Shown: positions 6,880 to 13,869 of the stretch, one piece after another
How the letters are laid out: every line of letters begins with the position of its first letter
Position numbering within the stretch: the stretch's first letter is position 1
DNA from: Candidatus Methanofilum arcanum
GTDB taxonomy: Archaea; Halobacteriota; Methanomicrobia; Methanomicrobiales; Methanospirillaceae
Assembly: GCA_031285085.1 (NCBI GenBank)
Contig: JAITWW010000015.1
Location: forward strand, 1 to 20,473
Reading direction: 5' to 3'
DNA length: 20,473 nucleotides
Notes under the pieces: model-generated
Database searches by the model: none
Told to the model about the DNA's origin: nothing
The model's input: the letters and a program-made list of their open reading frames with translations, nothing else
Made by a program: the position numbers and the translations under genes

Positions 6880-8766
6880 ATGCTTATTGAAGACAAGCTT
6901 AAAGATCTCCATGAGAAAATAAGCCGGAAGGTTCCGGCTGGTATCAAAGTTGCATTGATTGAGTTCGAAGGCCCTGAGTTAGTCATCTACACTGATGATC
7001 CAAAACGGTTTGCAGATCAGGAAGATCTTATCCGTGTTCTCGCTCGAGATTTTCGAAAACGCATTGTAGTTCGTCCAACAACACTTGAAGACCCAGAACA
7101 CGCGGTCTCTGCAATCCATGAAATTGTTGGTGAAAATGGTGGCGTTACCGACATCTTCTTTGAACCATCAACTGGCGAAGTTCTCATTGAGGCTGAAAAG
7201 CCTGGTGTTGTAATTGGAAAAAATGGAGCAACCCTTCGTGACATAACAAAACGGATTGGTTGGACTCCCAAAGCGGTTCGAACCCCTCCTCTTGAGAGTT
7301 TTACCGTAAAGCAGGTACGTCAATATCTTCGGGCTGCACAAGAAGAACGTAAAGCCTTCTTAAGACGCATTGGGAGAAGAATTCACCGTGACATCTCACA
7401 AAAAGATCCATGGATTCGGGTAACAACACTTGGATGCTGTCGTGAAGTTGGAAGAGCTGCGTTTCTCCTCTCTACACCAGACAGCAAAGTCCTGATCGAT
7501 TGTGGTGAGAAACCAGACAATGAAGACACCCCATACCTCTATGTCCCAGAGATATCACCTCTCACGCAGCTTGATGCAGTTGTACTTACTCATGCTCACC
7601 TTGATCACTGTGCCTTAGTCCCTCTCCTGTATAAGTATGGATATGATGGACCCGTCTACTGCACTCCCCCAACAAGAGACCTGGCCTCAATGCTCCAGCT
7701 TGATTATCTTGATGTCATGAACAAAGACGGACGACCAATTCCGTACTCTTCACATGAAATAAAAGAATTTGTCAAGCACTGCATTGTCCTCAATTATGGA
7801 AGTGTAACAGACATAGCTCCTGATATGAAACTCACATTCCATAATGCGGGACACATTTTAGGCTCTGCAATTGCTCACTTCCATCTTGGAGATGGACAGT
7901 ATAATGTTGCCTTCACAGGAGACATCCTCTTTGGAAAAAGTAGGTTATTTAACCCTGCTGTGAATCTGTTTCCTCGTCTTGAAGCATTGTTTGTTGAGAG
8001 TACATACGGTGGAACACATGATATGCAACCTTCTCGTGCCGATGCAGAGACTCGTCTTTATGAAGTCGTAAGCGAGGTTCTTCATCGTGGTGGCAAGGTT
8101 ATTATTCCAGCATTTTCCGTAGGCCGAAGCCAGGAGGTTATGTTGGCACTTGAAGAAGGTATTCGTAAAGAGATCATCCCAAAGATGAAAATCTATTTAG
8201 ATGGTATGATTAAGGAGGCTACTGCGATTCACACTACCTATCCAGAGTATCTAAACTCTGACTTACGCAACCTTATCTTTAAAGAAGGTATGAATCCTTT
8301 CCTTTCAGAGTGTTTTGAACAGGTAGACTCACAAGAAAAACGCCAAAAAGTCGTGAATGGAGGCCCATGTGTCATTCTGACGACAAGTGGTATGCTCAAT
8401 GGTGGCCCGGTCATGGAGTACTTGCGTAATTGTGCACAGGACGAACGAAACGCTCTGCTATTTGTTGGATATCAAGCTGATGGAACCCTTGGTCGACGTA
8501 TTCAAAAGGGATGGCGTGAGATTCCGATTGGAAACCGTGAGACAATTGTCATTAATCTTGAATGTGTAACAATCGATGGTTTCTCTGGCCATTCAGATCG
8601 TAAGCAGTTGATGAGTTATATATCTCATATGCAACCGCGACCGGAACGCGTCTTTACCGTGCATGGAGACGAAAATAAGACGATAGATTTGGCGAGCTCA
8701 CTGTATAAGAAACATAAAATACAGACCCTTTCACCAATGAACCTTGAGACATACCGCCTGATGTAG
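6880..8766 (+). CDS. fttA: aCPSF1/FttA: KH-domain metallo-beta-lactamase ribonuclease, transcription terminator factor
   Basis: This 628-aa protein is the archaeal homologue of the CPSF73 cleavage factor; family members cut RNA 3' ends and terminate transcription (FttA). The N-terminal about 150 residues hold KH-type RNA-binding folds, including GKNG at 113-116. From about residue 180 comes the metallo-beta-lactamase core: H238-A-H240-L-D242-H243 (HxHxDH), H325 in HNAGHILGSA, D348 in FTGDIL and E373 in VEST. The beta-CASP insert follows, and the last metal-binding motifs appear at H571 (GFSGHSDR) and H595 (TVHGDEN). All expected catalytic residues are present and the length is typical of aCPSF1. 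It lies downstream of psmB on the same strand, 279 bases apart. Confidence 0.95.
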   Translation: MLIEDKLKDLHEKISRKVPAGIKVALIEFEGPELVIYTDDPKRFADQEDLIRVLARDFRKRIVVRPTTLEDPEHAVSAIHEIVGENGGVTDIFFEPSTGEVLIEAEKPGVVIGKNGATLRDITKRIGWTPKAVRTPPLESFTVKQVRQYLRAAQEERKAFLRRIGRRIHRDISQKDPWIRVTTLGCCREVGRAAFLLSTPDSKVLIDCGEKPDNEDTPYLYVPEISPLTQLDAVVLTHAHLDHCALVPLLYKYGYDGPVYCTPPTRDLASMLQLDYLDVMNKDGRPIPYSSHEIKEFVKHCIVLNYGSVTDIAPDMKLTFHNAGHILGSAIAHFHLGDGQYNVAFTGDILFGKSRLFNPAVNLFPRLEALFVESTYGGTHDMQPSRADAETRLYEVVSEVLHRGGKVIIPAFSVGRSQEVMLALEEGIRKEIIPKMKIYLDGMIKEATAIHTTYPEYLNSDLRNLIFKEGMNPFLSECFEQVDSQEKRQKVVNGGPCVILTTSGMLNGGPVMEYLRNCAQDERNALLFVGYQADGTLGRRIQKGWREIPIGNRETIVINLECVTIDGFSGHSDRKQLMSYISHMQPRPERVFTVHGDENKTIDLASSLYKKHKIQTLSPMNLETYRLM

Positions 8767-8792
8767 GAGTATAGCAGGCAGCATAATCATCT

Positions 8793-8801
8793 CCCTTTAC
8801 C
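8793..8801. repeat. Target-site duplication, left copy
   Basis: CCCTTTACC directly abuts the left terminal repeat of the IS remnant. It matches CCTTTTACC at 9995-10003 at eight of nine positions, the duplication size expected for ISAs1-family insertion. Confidence 0.75.
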
Positions 8802-8817
8802 CACGGAAATCAATTTT
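8802..8817 (+). repeat. Left terminal inverted repeat of the IS remnant
   Basis: CACGGAAATCAATTTT is the perfect inverse of the right end at 9979-9994. The last codon of the degraded transposase (TGA, 8812-8810 minus) lies inside it. Confidence 0.88.
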
Positions 8818-9944
8818 GAACAACACAAAGGATCAAGAGAAGATTTGCAGGTTCAAGGAGGCATTCAAGCATTATTCTTGATATCGGTCGTTTATCACCC
8901 GTTTTTTCCTTGTAGCGTTTGATACAATTCAGAGTGACTTTGCGAGATATGTTTAGATTTTGTTGAACGTTTTTATCTTCAACTCAACAAAAATCTTCAT
9001 TCAAATGCACATCAAGCAACCAATGCATGGTTTCAACGGACCACTCCGCTCGTCGCGTATTTCAGTAATTCTTCCGCTGTCAACTTCCTGCTTGAAATGT
9101 AATAATGCCATTCATTTGTTGTTTCTGTTTGTGTAGTGAACTATCTATTTATAGCACCAATGCAGGCTAAGTTCTCCAAGCTGTCTTTTCCAGAAAGCCA
9201 TTCAATATCATGGGCTGTGAACGCTTTTCTGCATTCTATCCTTTCTCGGTTTTTTTCGTTTGTTTCTGCGATATCCATGGACATCTGTAAATTCATCGGT
9301 ATATAATTCTCTATATCCTTTTTCAATAGTTTGTGGTTACCTTTGACATGCAACAAATAATCCGCCTTTTTGTCTATGATAGCCTTCGCAGTTTCTTTCT
9401 AGCAGTTGAGAGCATCTGCCACCACGATGCAACCATTGAGTTCCAACCTATAAGTTCACGAACGGCTGGAATACGGCTGGAATTTCATTGCTTTGGTCGT
9501 AAACTGTTTTCTGGCCAAATGTAATTCCCATTTCAGCGATATGTGCGCTTACTATATGCATGGGATTTTTATATCTTTACATTTTGCCTGTTGAGCGAAT
9601 TGTTTCCCCGTCAAATCAGAGAGTTAACCCTTCCAAACCTTCTGGTATGAGTGATTTCACCCAATTTACAAAACATTGATTGAGTGATTCTGGTTTTATT
9701 AACTTGAGCAAGCATAACAGTCAATAATAGCAGGGAATCTTTTTTATTTCAAAATTGTTTAATAATACTTCTTTTACACGGGAATTTGAAGCCTATTGAT
9801 GTACTTGCTTTGTGTTGCGTAAACCACAAAAAGAAACCAGTATCGCGATTGTAAGCGCATCCTTGACGTTGCAGAAATAACCGTTGTGTTCTTCTGTTGT
9901 TTCTAAACTTGAAAATAATCTGTGAAGCTGCTGGTTGTTTCCAT
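8810..9944 (-). pseudogene. ISAs1-family transposase, inactivated
   Basis: Reading the minus strand from the ATG at 9944 and switching frame where needed gives a near-full ISAs1 transposase. The segments appear in family order: METTSSFTDYFQ; DALTIAILVSFCGLRNTKQ; LIKPESLNQCFVNWVKSLIP; the first Asp region FDGETIRSTG; NPMHIVSAHIAEMGITFGQ; the second Asp in GCIVVADALNC; KADYLLHVKGNHKLLKKDI; WHYYISSRKLTAEELL; the Glu region EWSVETMHWLLDVHLNEDFC; and a C-terminal RYKEKTGDKRPISRIMLECL. Disabling changes include at least eight in-frame stops, such as TAG after Q13-V, after ...TKQVHQ, after ALNC and after CIGAINR, and TGA after DEDF-C. There are also frameshifts near 9880, 9445-9485 and 9050. Several stops fit single C-to-T changes of CAG or TGG codons. 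Confidence 0.9.
9462..9483. repeat. 11-bp tandem duplication inside the dead transposase
   Basis: ACGGCTGGAAT occurs twice head to tail (9462-9472, 9473-9483). Only one copy fits the reading frame between the ...SNEIPAV and ...LELNGCIVV segments, so the second copy is a disabling duplication. Confidence 0.85.
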
Positions 9945-9978
9945 GGCACTATATTTATCATTTCATTGCTAACTTTTA

Positions 9979-9994
9979 AAAATTGATTTCCGTG
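9979..9994 (-). repeat. Right terminal inverted repeat of the IS remnant
   Basis: AAAATTGATTTCCGTG is the exact inverse of 8802-8817. It lies 34 bases upstream of the transposase ATG (9944, minus strand). Confidence 0.88.
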
Positions 9995-10003
9995 CCTTTT
10001 ACC
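9995..10003. repeat. Target-site duplication, right copy
   Basis: CCTTTTACC directly follows the right terminal repeat and matches the left copy at 8793-8801 except at its third base. Confidence 0.75.
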
Positions 10004-10036
10004 CTTTTTTTTATGTTTTATATCCTTCTGACTATG

Positions 10037-10069
10037 AATCTCCCCACAAAAATCAAAAGTATGGAGATT
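10037..10069 (-). terminator. Hairpin at the 3' end of ribC
   Basis: AATCTCC (10037-10043) pairs perfectly with GGAGATT (10063-10069), enclosing an A/T-rich 19-base loop that reads T-rich on the minus strand. The stem begins within the ribC stop codon. It is probably a 3'-end structure for the aminotransferase-ribC transcript. Confidence 0.45.
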
Positions 10070-10530
10070 TACTTCATTCGTGCAGCACCCACGTCCGAAA
10101 ATCCCTGCCTTTGTCCAGTACCAGCCTCACGCTCAAGTGTTCCCGGGCGCATAAGTTTTATGAGATTTATTGCATGCTCACGTGTTCGTTGCTCAGCAAG
10201 CCATACAAGCTCCTTCTCATCCTGAGCCTCATCTTCATGCACAAAAACCTCTAAGATATGGGTATTTGTCATCAGCTGACACATGATAAGCCCCTGTGAA
10301 GCTTCGTGAGCACAGAGTTTGTCTTTGTCTTTTCCCCCAGGCATGCCAAGCGCCATGCAGATATCACATTTATATTCATCAATCAGTTTTTTACATGCGA
10401 CAGGAAGATCCTTTACCCCGGGCACGGTATATCGCTCAATAATGACACTGCCATGTGCTTTCAATTCGGCAATCGCGACCTTACCCATATCAACACGTGA
10501 AAAAGTGGTATCTGCAACTCCAACCTTCAT
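10069..10530 (-). CDS. ribC: Archaeal riboflavin synthase
   Basis: This 153-aa protein matches the archaeal riboflavin synthase (COG1731), which is related to lumazine synthase rather than to bacterial RibE. It converts two 6,7-dimethyl-8-ribityllumazine molecules into riboflavin, the precursor of FMN and FAD. It begins MKVGVADTTFSRVDMGKVAI, the typical N-terminus. It continues with IERYTVPGVKDLPVACKKLI, CDICMALGMPGG, and the conserved C-terminal HEASQGLIMCQL and EHAINLIKLMRPG segments. It starts 22 bases after the aminotransferase stop and is probably in the same transcript. Length is normal. Confidence 0.93.
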   Translation of the reverse strand: MKVGVADTTFSRVDMGKVAIAELKAHGSVIIERYTVPGVKDLPVACKKLIDEYKCDICMALGMPGGKDKDKLCAHEASQGLIMCQLMTNTHILEVFVHEDEAQDEKELVWLAEQRTREHAINLIKLMRPGTLEREAGTGQRQGFSDVGAARMK

Positions 10531-10552
10531 ACTTCCTCACAAAATACTACAC

Positions 10553-11686
10553 TTACCCTAGCTGTTCTGCAGCGGCCATGACCCCTGACTCCTGTGGCAT
10601 GTATCCAGCCCGTCGAAGTGCAAGCTCAGTTACGCTGAGTGTTCCCAAAATTTCAGGAGCACCCACTGCCCCCATATGCCCAATGCGGAAGATGACATCC
10701 TTTGCATGATCCTGCCCTCCCGCGATTTGAATACCCATCTTTTTCACAAATCCACGGAGTGCTTTATCTGTTACTCCCTCTGGCAGACATGCAGCAGTTA
10801 CCGTATTTGAGTATGAATGAAGTGCATCGGGCTGTGAAAAAAGAGAGAGGCCCCATGCATTCACTGCTGCACGCACTGCCTCTCCCATTCTGTGATGACG
10901 CTGCACACGATTCTCAAGCCCTTCCTCTTCAATGATAAGGCATGACTCTCGAAGTGCCAGCACAAGAGGCACAGCAGGTGTGTACGGTGTCTCTGGTGGG
11001 TTCTTATGAGCACTCTTTTTGTATGCAGGAAGATCCAAGTAGTATGGAGGATTCTCAGTCATCCTTTCCCAGGCACGGTCAGATACTGAGATCATTGCAA
11101 GACCTGATGGTGCGGCAAGACATTTTTGTGAACCTGTGACCATAATATCAACTCCCCACTCATCTGCCTTGACGGTATCTCCACCAATCGATGTAATACC
11201 ATCTAGAATAAACAAGGCATCATACTTTCTGCATAGTTTTCCAACAACTTCCGCTGGATTTAATATTCCTGCTGATGTCTCATTGTGAATCATTGTTACG
11301 ATATCGCATCCAGCTTCAAGCTCAGCCTCAAGAGAAGCGAGATTAAGTGGTGCTCCCCACTCTGATGCAATTTGAGTTACCTCTGCTCCATATCGTTTTG
11401 ATATCGAGACCATCCTCTCACCAAATTTTCCGTTTATGAGATTTGCAATGCGTTTGTTACGCCCTGTATTTGCGATTGCTGCTTCCATTGCAGCGGTTCC
11501 TGAGCCAGAGATAATCATTGGCGCTTGACTTGTGCCAAATGCAGATGACAACACACGCACAATGTCAGTAAATGCAGCTCCAAACTCAGGGCTTCGATGA
11601 TTTATTGCCTGACGTGCCATTGCAAATCGTACCCGTTCAGGAAGCTGAACTGGGCCTGGAAGCATAATGAGCGTCTCATTTTCCAT
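10553..11686 (-). CDS. Class V PLP-dependent aminotransferase (alanine/serine-glyoxylate/pyruvate type)
   Basis: This 377-aa protein is a fold-type I, class V aminotransferase like methanogen broad-specificity aspartate/alanine-glyoxylate enzymes. It opens with LPGPVQLPERVR, as these enzymes do. The substrate loop GSGTAAMEAAI (60-70) precedes the PLP-contacting D162 in LDGITSIGGD and the Schiff-base lysine K188 in VTGSQKCLAAPSG. The C-terminal small domain carries FRIGHMGAVG. It may supply amino-acid nitrogen (alanine, serine or aspartate); the exact donor cannot be read from sequence. It lies first in the unit with ribC. The ATG at 11686 has no ribosome site but does have a TATA box about 26 bases upstream, suggesting a leaderless message. 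Confidence 0.9.
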   Translation of the reverse strand: MENETLIMLPGPVQLPERVRFAMARQAINHRSPEFGAAFTDIVRVLSSAFGTSQAPMIISGSGTAAMEAAIANTGRNKRIANLINGKFGERMVSISKRYGAEVTQIASEWGAPLNLASLEAELEAGCDIVTMIHNETSAGILNPAEVVGKLCRKYDALFILDGITSIGGDTVKADEWGVDIMVTGSQKCLAAPSGLAMISVSDRAWERMTENPPYYLDLPAYKKSAHKNPPETPYTPAVPLVLALRESCLIIEEEGLENRVQRHHRMGEAVRAAVNAWGLSLFSQPDALHSYSNTVTAACLPEGVTDKALRGFVKKMGIQIAGGQDHAKDVIFRIGHMGAVGAPEILGTLSVTELALRRAGYMPQESGVMAAAEQLG

Positions 11687-11707
11687 ATTAGTTAGGTTTG
11701 CTGTATC

Positions 11708-11717
11708 TATACATTAA
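11708..11717 (-). promoter_or_regulatory. TATA box for aminotransferase-ribC
   Basis: On the minus strand this reads TTAATGTATA, centred about 26 bases before the ATG at 11686. That places the transcription start at or next to the start codon. Confidence 0.5.
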
Positions 11718-11748
11718 GCAAGCGTTCAGTATCATGGCTTGGGTACAC

Positions 11749-11796
11749 AAAAAAAAGGGGAAGAAAACATGTGAAAAAGAAGAAAAAAATAAAAAA
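11749..11796 (-). terminator. T-rich terminator of the CDP-alcohol transferase gene
   Basis: Reading the minus strand after the stop at 11812, T runs of 6, 7, 5 and 8 bases occur within about 50 bases, with no strong hairpin. That is the usual archaeal (FttA-assisted) terminator pattern. Confidence 0.65.
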
Positions 11797-11811
11797 GTAT
11801 CGTTTCTCTTT

Positions 11812-12408
11812 TCACTTCACTTGCTTCCACACATGCAAAAATCGCTGAACTGCAGTTATATTTCCAAGTATTCCAAAGATTAAAAGTACAATTGCAAGCG
11901 GTGTGAGGCCAAAAACACCTGCTGGTATGAGAATAGTTGCAAGAGCCCCAATAAGGAGAAGCACGAGGCGATCTGCTCTTCCTAAAACGCCGCCATAAAA
12001 CCTTCCAACCCCAATAGCTTGTGCCTGCGTTCCCATATATGAGCTCATGAACACCCCAACAAGCGCAAATACCCCAATCTCCCATGAACATAATGGGCCT
12101 GCAAAGATACCACATATTAAAAAGATATCAGCATATCTATCGAGAGTATGATCCAAAAAATCTCCTTTTGTTCCATCTTCTCCTACTTCTCGAGCAATTG
12201 CTCCATCTATTGCATCAAATATACTGTTTAGCAGCACACAAAAGAGCCCAAAGATTACTTGGTTAAAATAAAATGCTATTCCTCCACAGATCGCTGCAAT
12301 AAAAGCAAATATGGTGCAGCTATTTGGAGTGAGTCCAATGCGAATACCAGCACGTGCAACTGGTTCGATAATAGGCTGTACATGGGAACGAAACGAATCG
12401 AGTGTCAT
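11812..12408 (-). CDS. CDP-alcohol phosphatidyltransferase, likely archaetidylinositol phosphate synthase
   Basis: This 198-aa integral membrane enzyme of the CDP-alcohol phosphotransferase family has its signature complete: D65-x2-D68-G-x2-A72-R73-x8-G82-x3-D86-x3-D90. The rest is hydrophobic, with about six membrane segments (for example residues 31-48, 51-64, 93-125 and 150-190). Archaeal members of this length transfer inositol 1-phosphate from CDP-archaeol to make archaetidylinositol phosphate; serine or glycerol-phosphate as acceptor is the alternative. A TATA-like box at 12451-12458 (minus) lies about 45 bases upstream, with GTGAG just before the ATG. It stands as its own unit between two terminators. 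Confidence 0.88.
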   Translation of the reverse strand: MTLDSFRSHVQPIIEPVARAGIRIGLTPNSCTIFAFIAAICGGIAFYFNQVIFGLFCVLLNSIFDAIDGAIAREVGEDGTKGDFLDHTLDRYADIFLICGIFAGPLCSWEIGVFALVGVFMSSYMGTQAQAIGVGRFYGGVLGRADRLVLLLIGALATILIPAGVFGLTPLAIVLLIFGILGNITAVQRFLHVWKQVK

Positions 12409-12450
12409 TGAACTCTCACAAACTAGTTTCGTACCTATCTGACTGAAGTG

Positions 12451-12458
12451 CTATATAC
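12451..12458 (-). promoter_or_regulatory. TATA box for the CDP-alcohol transferase
   Basis: On the minus strand this reads AGTATATAG. It is centred about 46 bases before the ATG at 12408, allowing a short leader of about 20 bases with a GTGAG ribosome site. Confidence 0.5.
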
Positions 12459-12503
12459 TTGATCCCTTATCTCTCGTACAAATCAATGTAAGACACTGAT
12501 CTC

Positions 12504-12536
12504 AGAAAAAAGAAAAACCATGCCTGGTTAACATGG
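12504..12536 (-). terminator. Hairpin plus T run after the repeat-containing exported-protein gene
   Basis: On the minus strand, CCATG (12536-12532) pairs with CATGG (12522-12518), followed at once by T5-C-T6. The layout looks like an intrinsic terminator and lies just after the gene stop at 12544. Confidence 0.65.
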
Positions 12537-12543
12537 ATTATAT

Positions 12544-13008
12544 TCATTCTAATGTGTTATTGTTCGCAGGTATTTTGTCACTGAGGTCTGTTCCGCTTAG
12601 TGTGCTGGCAAATGGATTAAGGGTTGGGATTTTAAGTACTACTCCACTTAGTGTGCTTATAAGGTAAGCTGGGATCTCTTCTTCTTCGTCACCGAGATCT
12701 GTTCCGCTCAATGAGCTGACAAGTGGATTGAGGGTTGGGATTTCAAGCACTACTCCACTTAGTGTGCTTATAAGGTAAGCCGGGATCTCTTCTCCTTCTC
12801 CTTCAGGGGTAACATTTGCGACAGGTGGATATGTCCACGGTGTATCGGCTGGAAACGCAAGACTGCATACTGCTGGGCAAGTAGATGATCCAGGGTACGT
12901 ATCTGGGGAACACCCTGCACATGCTTGTGGAGCTGCTGTTACGAAGCCAACACATGCAATGATAACAATCATCCCAGTTATGAGGATAAATTTTGGTATA
13001 CGAACCAT
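12544..13008 (-). CDS. Exported protein with CxxC...CPAxC head and 37-residue repeats
   Basis: This 154-aa protein starts at the ATG at 13008 (the frame is open back to 13053). It has an export signal: MVRIPK basic start, then a hydrophobic core ILITGMIVIIACVGFVTA, with likely cleavage before APQAC. The mature head carries C30-x2-C33-x10-C44-x3-C48 with SP and CPAVC context, suited to disulfides or a metal site. After a Pro/Thr linker come two 37-residue repeats (73-109, 110-146), each beginning EEIPAYLISTLSGVV and containing PTLNP(L/F)(V/A)S.LSG. There is no lipobox or C-terminal anchor. A paralogue lies 314 bases away with the same head and the PTLNPLVS tail. I do not recognise the family; an extracellular or surface-associated role is inferred. 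Confidence 0.75.
   Translation of the reverse strand: MVRIPKFILITGMIVIIACVGFVTAAPQACAGCSPDTYPGSSTCPAVCSLAFPADTPWTYPPVANVTPEGEGEEIPAYLISTLSGVVLEIPTLNPLVSSLSGTDLGDEEEEIPAYLISTLSGVVLKIPTLNPFASTLSGTDLSDKIPANNNTLE
12571..12792 (-). repeat. Two tandem 111-bp repeats within the exported-protein gene
   Basis: Units at 12682-12792 and 12571-12681 encode 37 residues each. Long stretches are almost base-identical, for example the 45 bases from the CTACTCCACTTAGTG region to GGGATCTCTTCT. This points to a recent in-frame duplication. Confidence 0.85.
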
Positions 13009-13322
13009 ACAATAATGTATCTTTTCATTCCATGTAAACATTTTCCAATACATTCCACGTCGTAAAACGTAGCATTATTGTCAAACCAGGGAAATAAACT
13101 TGCTACTCCTCTAAAAGGAAGATTATTTTCTCTTTTCGAAATGATGATATTTTTGAAGCAAAATGAAGATATATTGAAGTGAATATGAGATGCTTTTACG
13201 AGTCTTATCGTGCAATAGCACAGGACTACGAGTTCGTATGGTAACAGCACCTTGCACATCAAGAGGTAACATATGTGCAATACTGGTTGAAGAAAATGGA
13301 TGAAAAAAGATGTATGATGAAT
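13009..13322. promoter_or_regulatory. Intergenic region between the two exported-protein genes
   Basis: No convincing gene is seen in these 314 bases. A T6 run on the minus strand (about 13304-13309) may end the upstream gene. A perfect inverted repeat TTGCACAT/ATGTGCAA (13252-13259, 13273-13280) and GTGC-AATA-GCAC (13210-13221) share the octamer GTGCAATA twice. AT-rich TATA candidates on the minus strand lie near 13095 and 13125 and could drive the downstream gene. The 100-codon open frame across 12978-13280 has no protein-like features. Confidence 0.4.
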
Positions 13323-13760
13323 TTACTCAAGCCACGGGATTGGTGCAGCTTTGAACTTAATGAACCCTGAGTTCAGATCATCCTGAACATTGTGTCCACT
13401 AAATTTGCTGACTAAGGGATTGAGTGTTGGGTAAGCAACTTGCTCATTACTAAGCTTGCTTGGACCTGGCAAGTCAGCAAAACCTTCATTCCGGGTTAAT
13501 CTTTCTGTACTAAAGGATGGAACGAGATCGAAGTTTTCAAAACCCCGGTTTATGTACGGTTGTGTGTACTGATCCCCTATGGCACCCCAAAAATCTTCTC
13601 CTAATTCAAAAACACATGCCGCTGGACAACTTGTTCCAAATGCGGGTGGCGTCTGTGGAGTGCATTTGCTGCACGCCTTGTTTTCTGCCATTGCTGGTGC
13701 TGCAAATAAGCACAGGCATACGAGCCCCAGAATTGCAATGTACTTTGCTCTACTCATCAT
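13323..13760 (-). CDS. Exported protein with CxxC...CPAxC head, paralogue of the next gene
   Basis: This protein is 145 aa from the ATG at 13760; the frame also offers 13793, but that would add an acidic leader before the signal peptide. The signal MMSRAKYIAILGLVCLCLFA is followed by an AMA cleavage site before ENKAC. The mature head has C30-x2-C33-x11-C45-x3-C49 with the CPAAC motif. With these start choices the first two cysteines fall at the same positions (30 and 33) as in the paralogue downstream. The middle region is unrelated and low in hydrophobic residues. The tail holds PTLNPLVSKFSG (111-122), matching the repeat core of the paralogue. A TATA-like run on the minus strand at 13829-13837 fits a separate promoter. 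The function is unknown. Confidence 0.75.
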   Translation of the reverse strand: MMSRAKYIAILGLVCLCLFAAPAMAENKACSKCTPQTPPAFGTSCPAACVFELGEDFWGAIGDQYTQPYINRGFENFDLVPSFSTERLTRNEGFADLPGPSKLSNEQVAYPTLNPLVSKFSGHNVQDDLNSGFIKFKAAPIPWLE

Positions 13761-13869
13761 ACCATCTATATCAGCATCTACTAATTTAAACATTTTCGTA
13801 TCTTCTTATATGAAGAAATTTCGATGAAGATAAATAACAATCATTTTCAAAAAAATGGCTTGTAATACA

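Larger units (their letters stand above)
8802..9994 (-). mobile_element. Decayed ISAs1-family insertion sequence (1193 bp)
   Basis: Both ends are preserved: CACGGAAATCAATTTT at 8802-8817 is the exact inverse of AAAATTGATTTCCGTG at 9979-9994 (16 of 16). Flanking 9-bp direct repeats (8793-8801 and 9995-10003) differ at one position. Size, repeat length and duplication length fit ISAs1 elements. Inside, on the minus strand, is one transposase with many stops and frameshifts. The element inserted just 26 bases after the aCPSF1 stop, between converging genes, so it broke no visible gene. It cannot move by itself now, but intact ends could still be used by a related transposase elsewhere in the genome. 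Confidence 0.9.

Noticed and set aside
9749..9961. Open frame of 70 codons on the minus strand
   Set aside because: It is an out-of-frame reading of the degraded ISAs1 transposase; the correct frame gives DALTIAILVSFCGLRNTKQ.
9983..10225. Plus-strand open frame of 80 codons
   Set aside because: It runs from the IS right end into the antisense of ribC and has no protein-like features.
12978..13280. Minus-strand open frame of 100 codons between the exported-protein genes
   Set aside because: It overlaps the signal-peptide end of the real gene in another frame, and its composition looks random.
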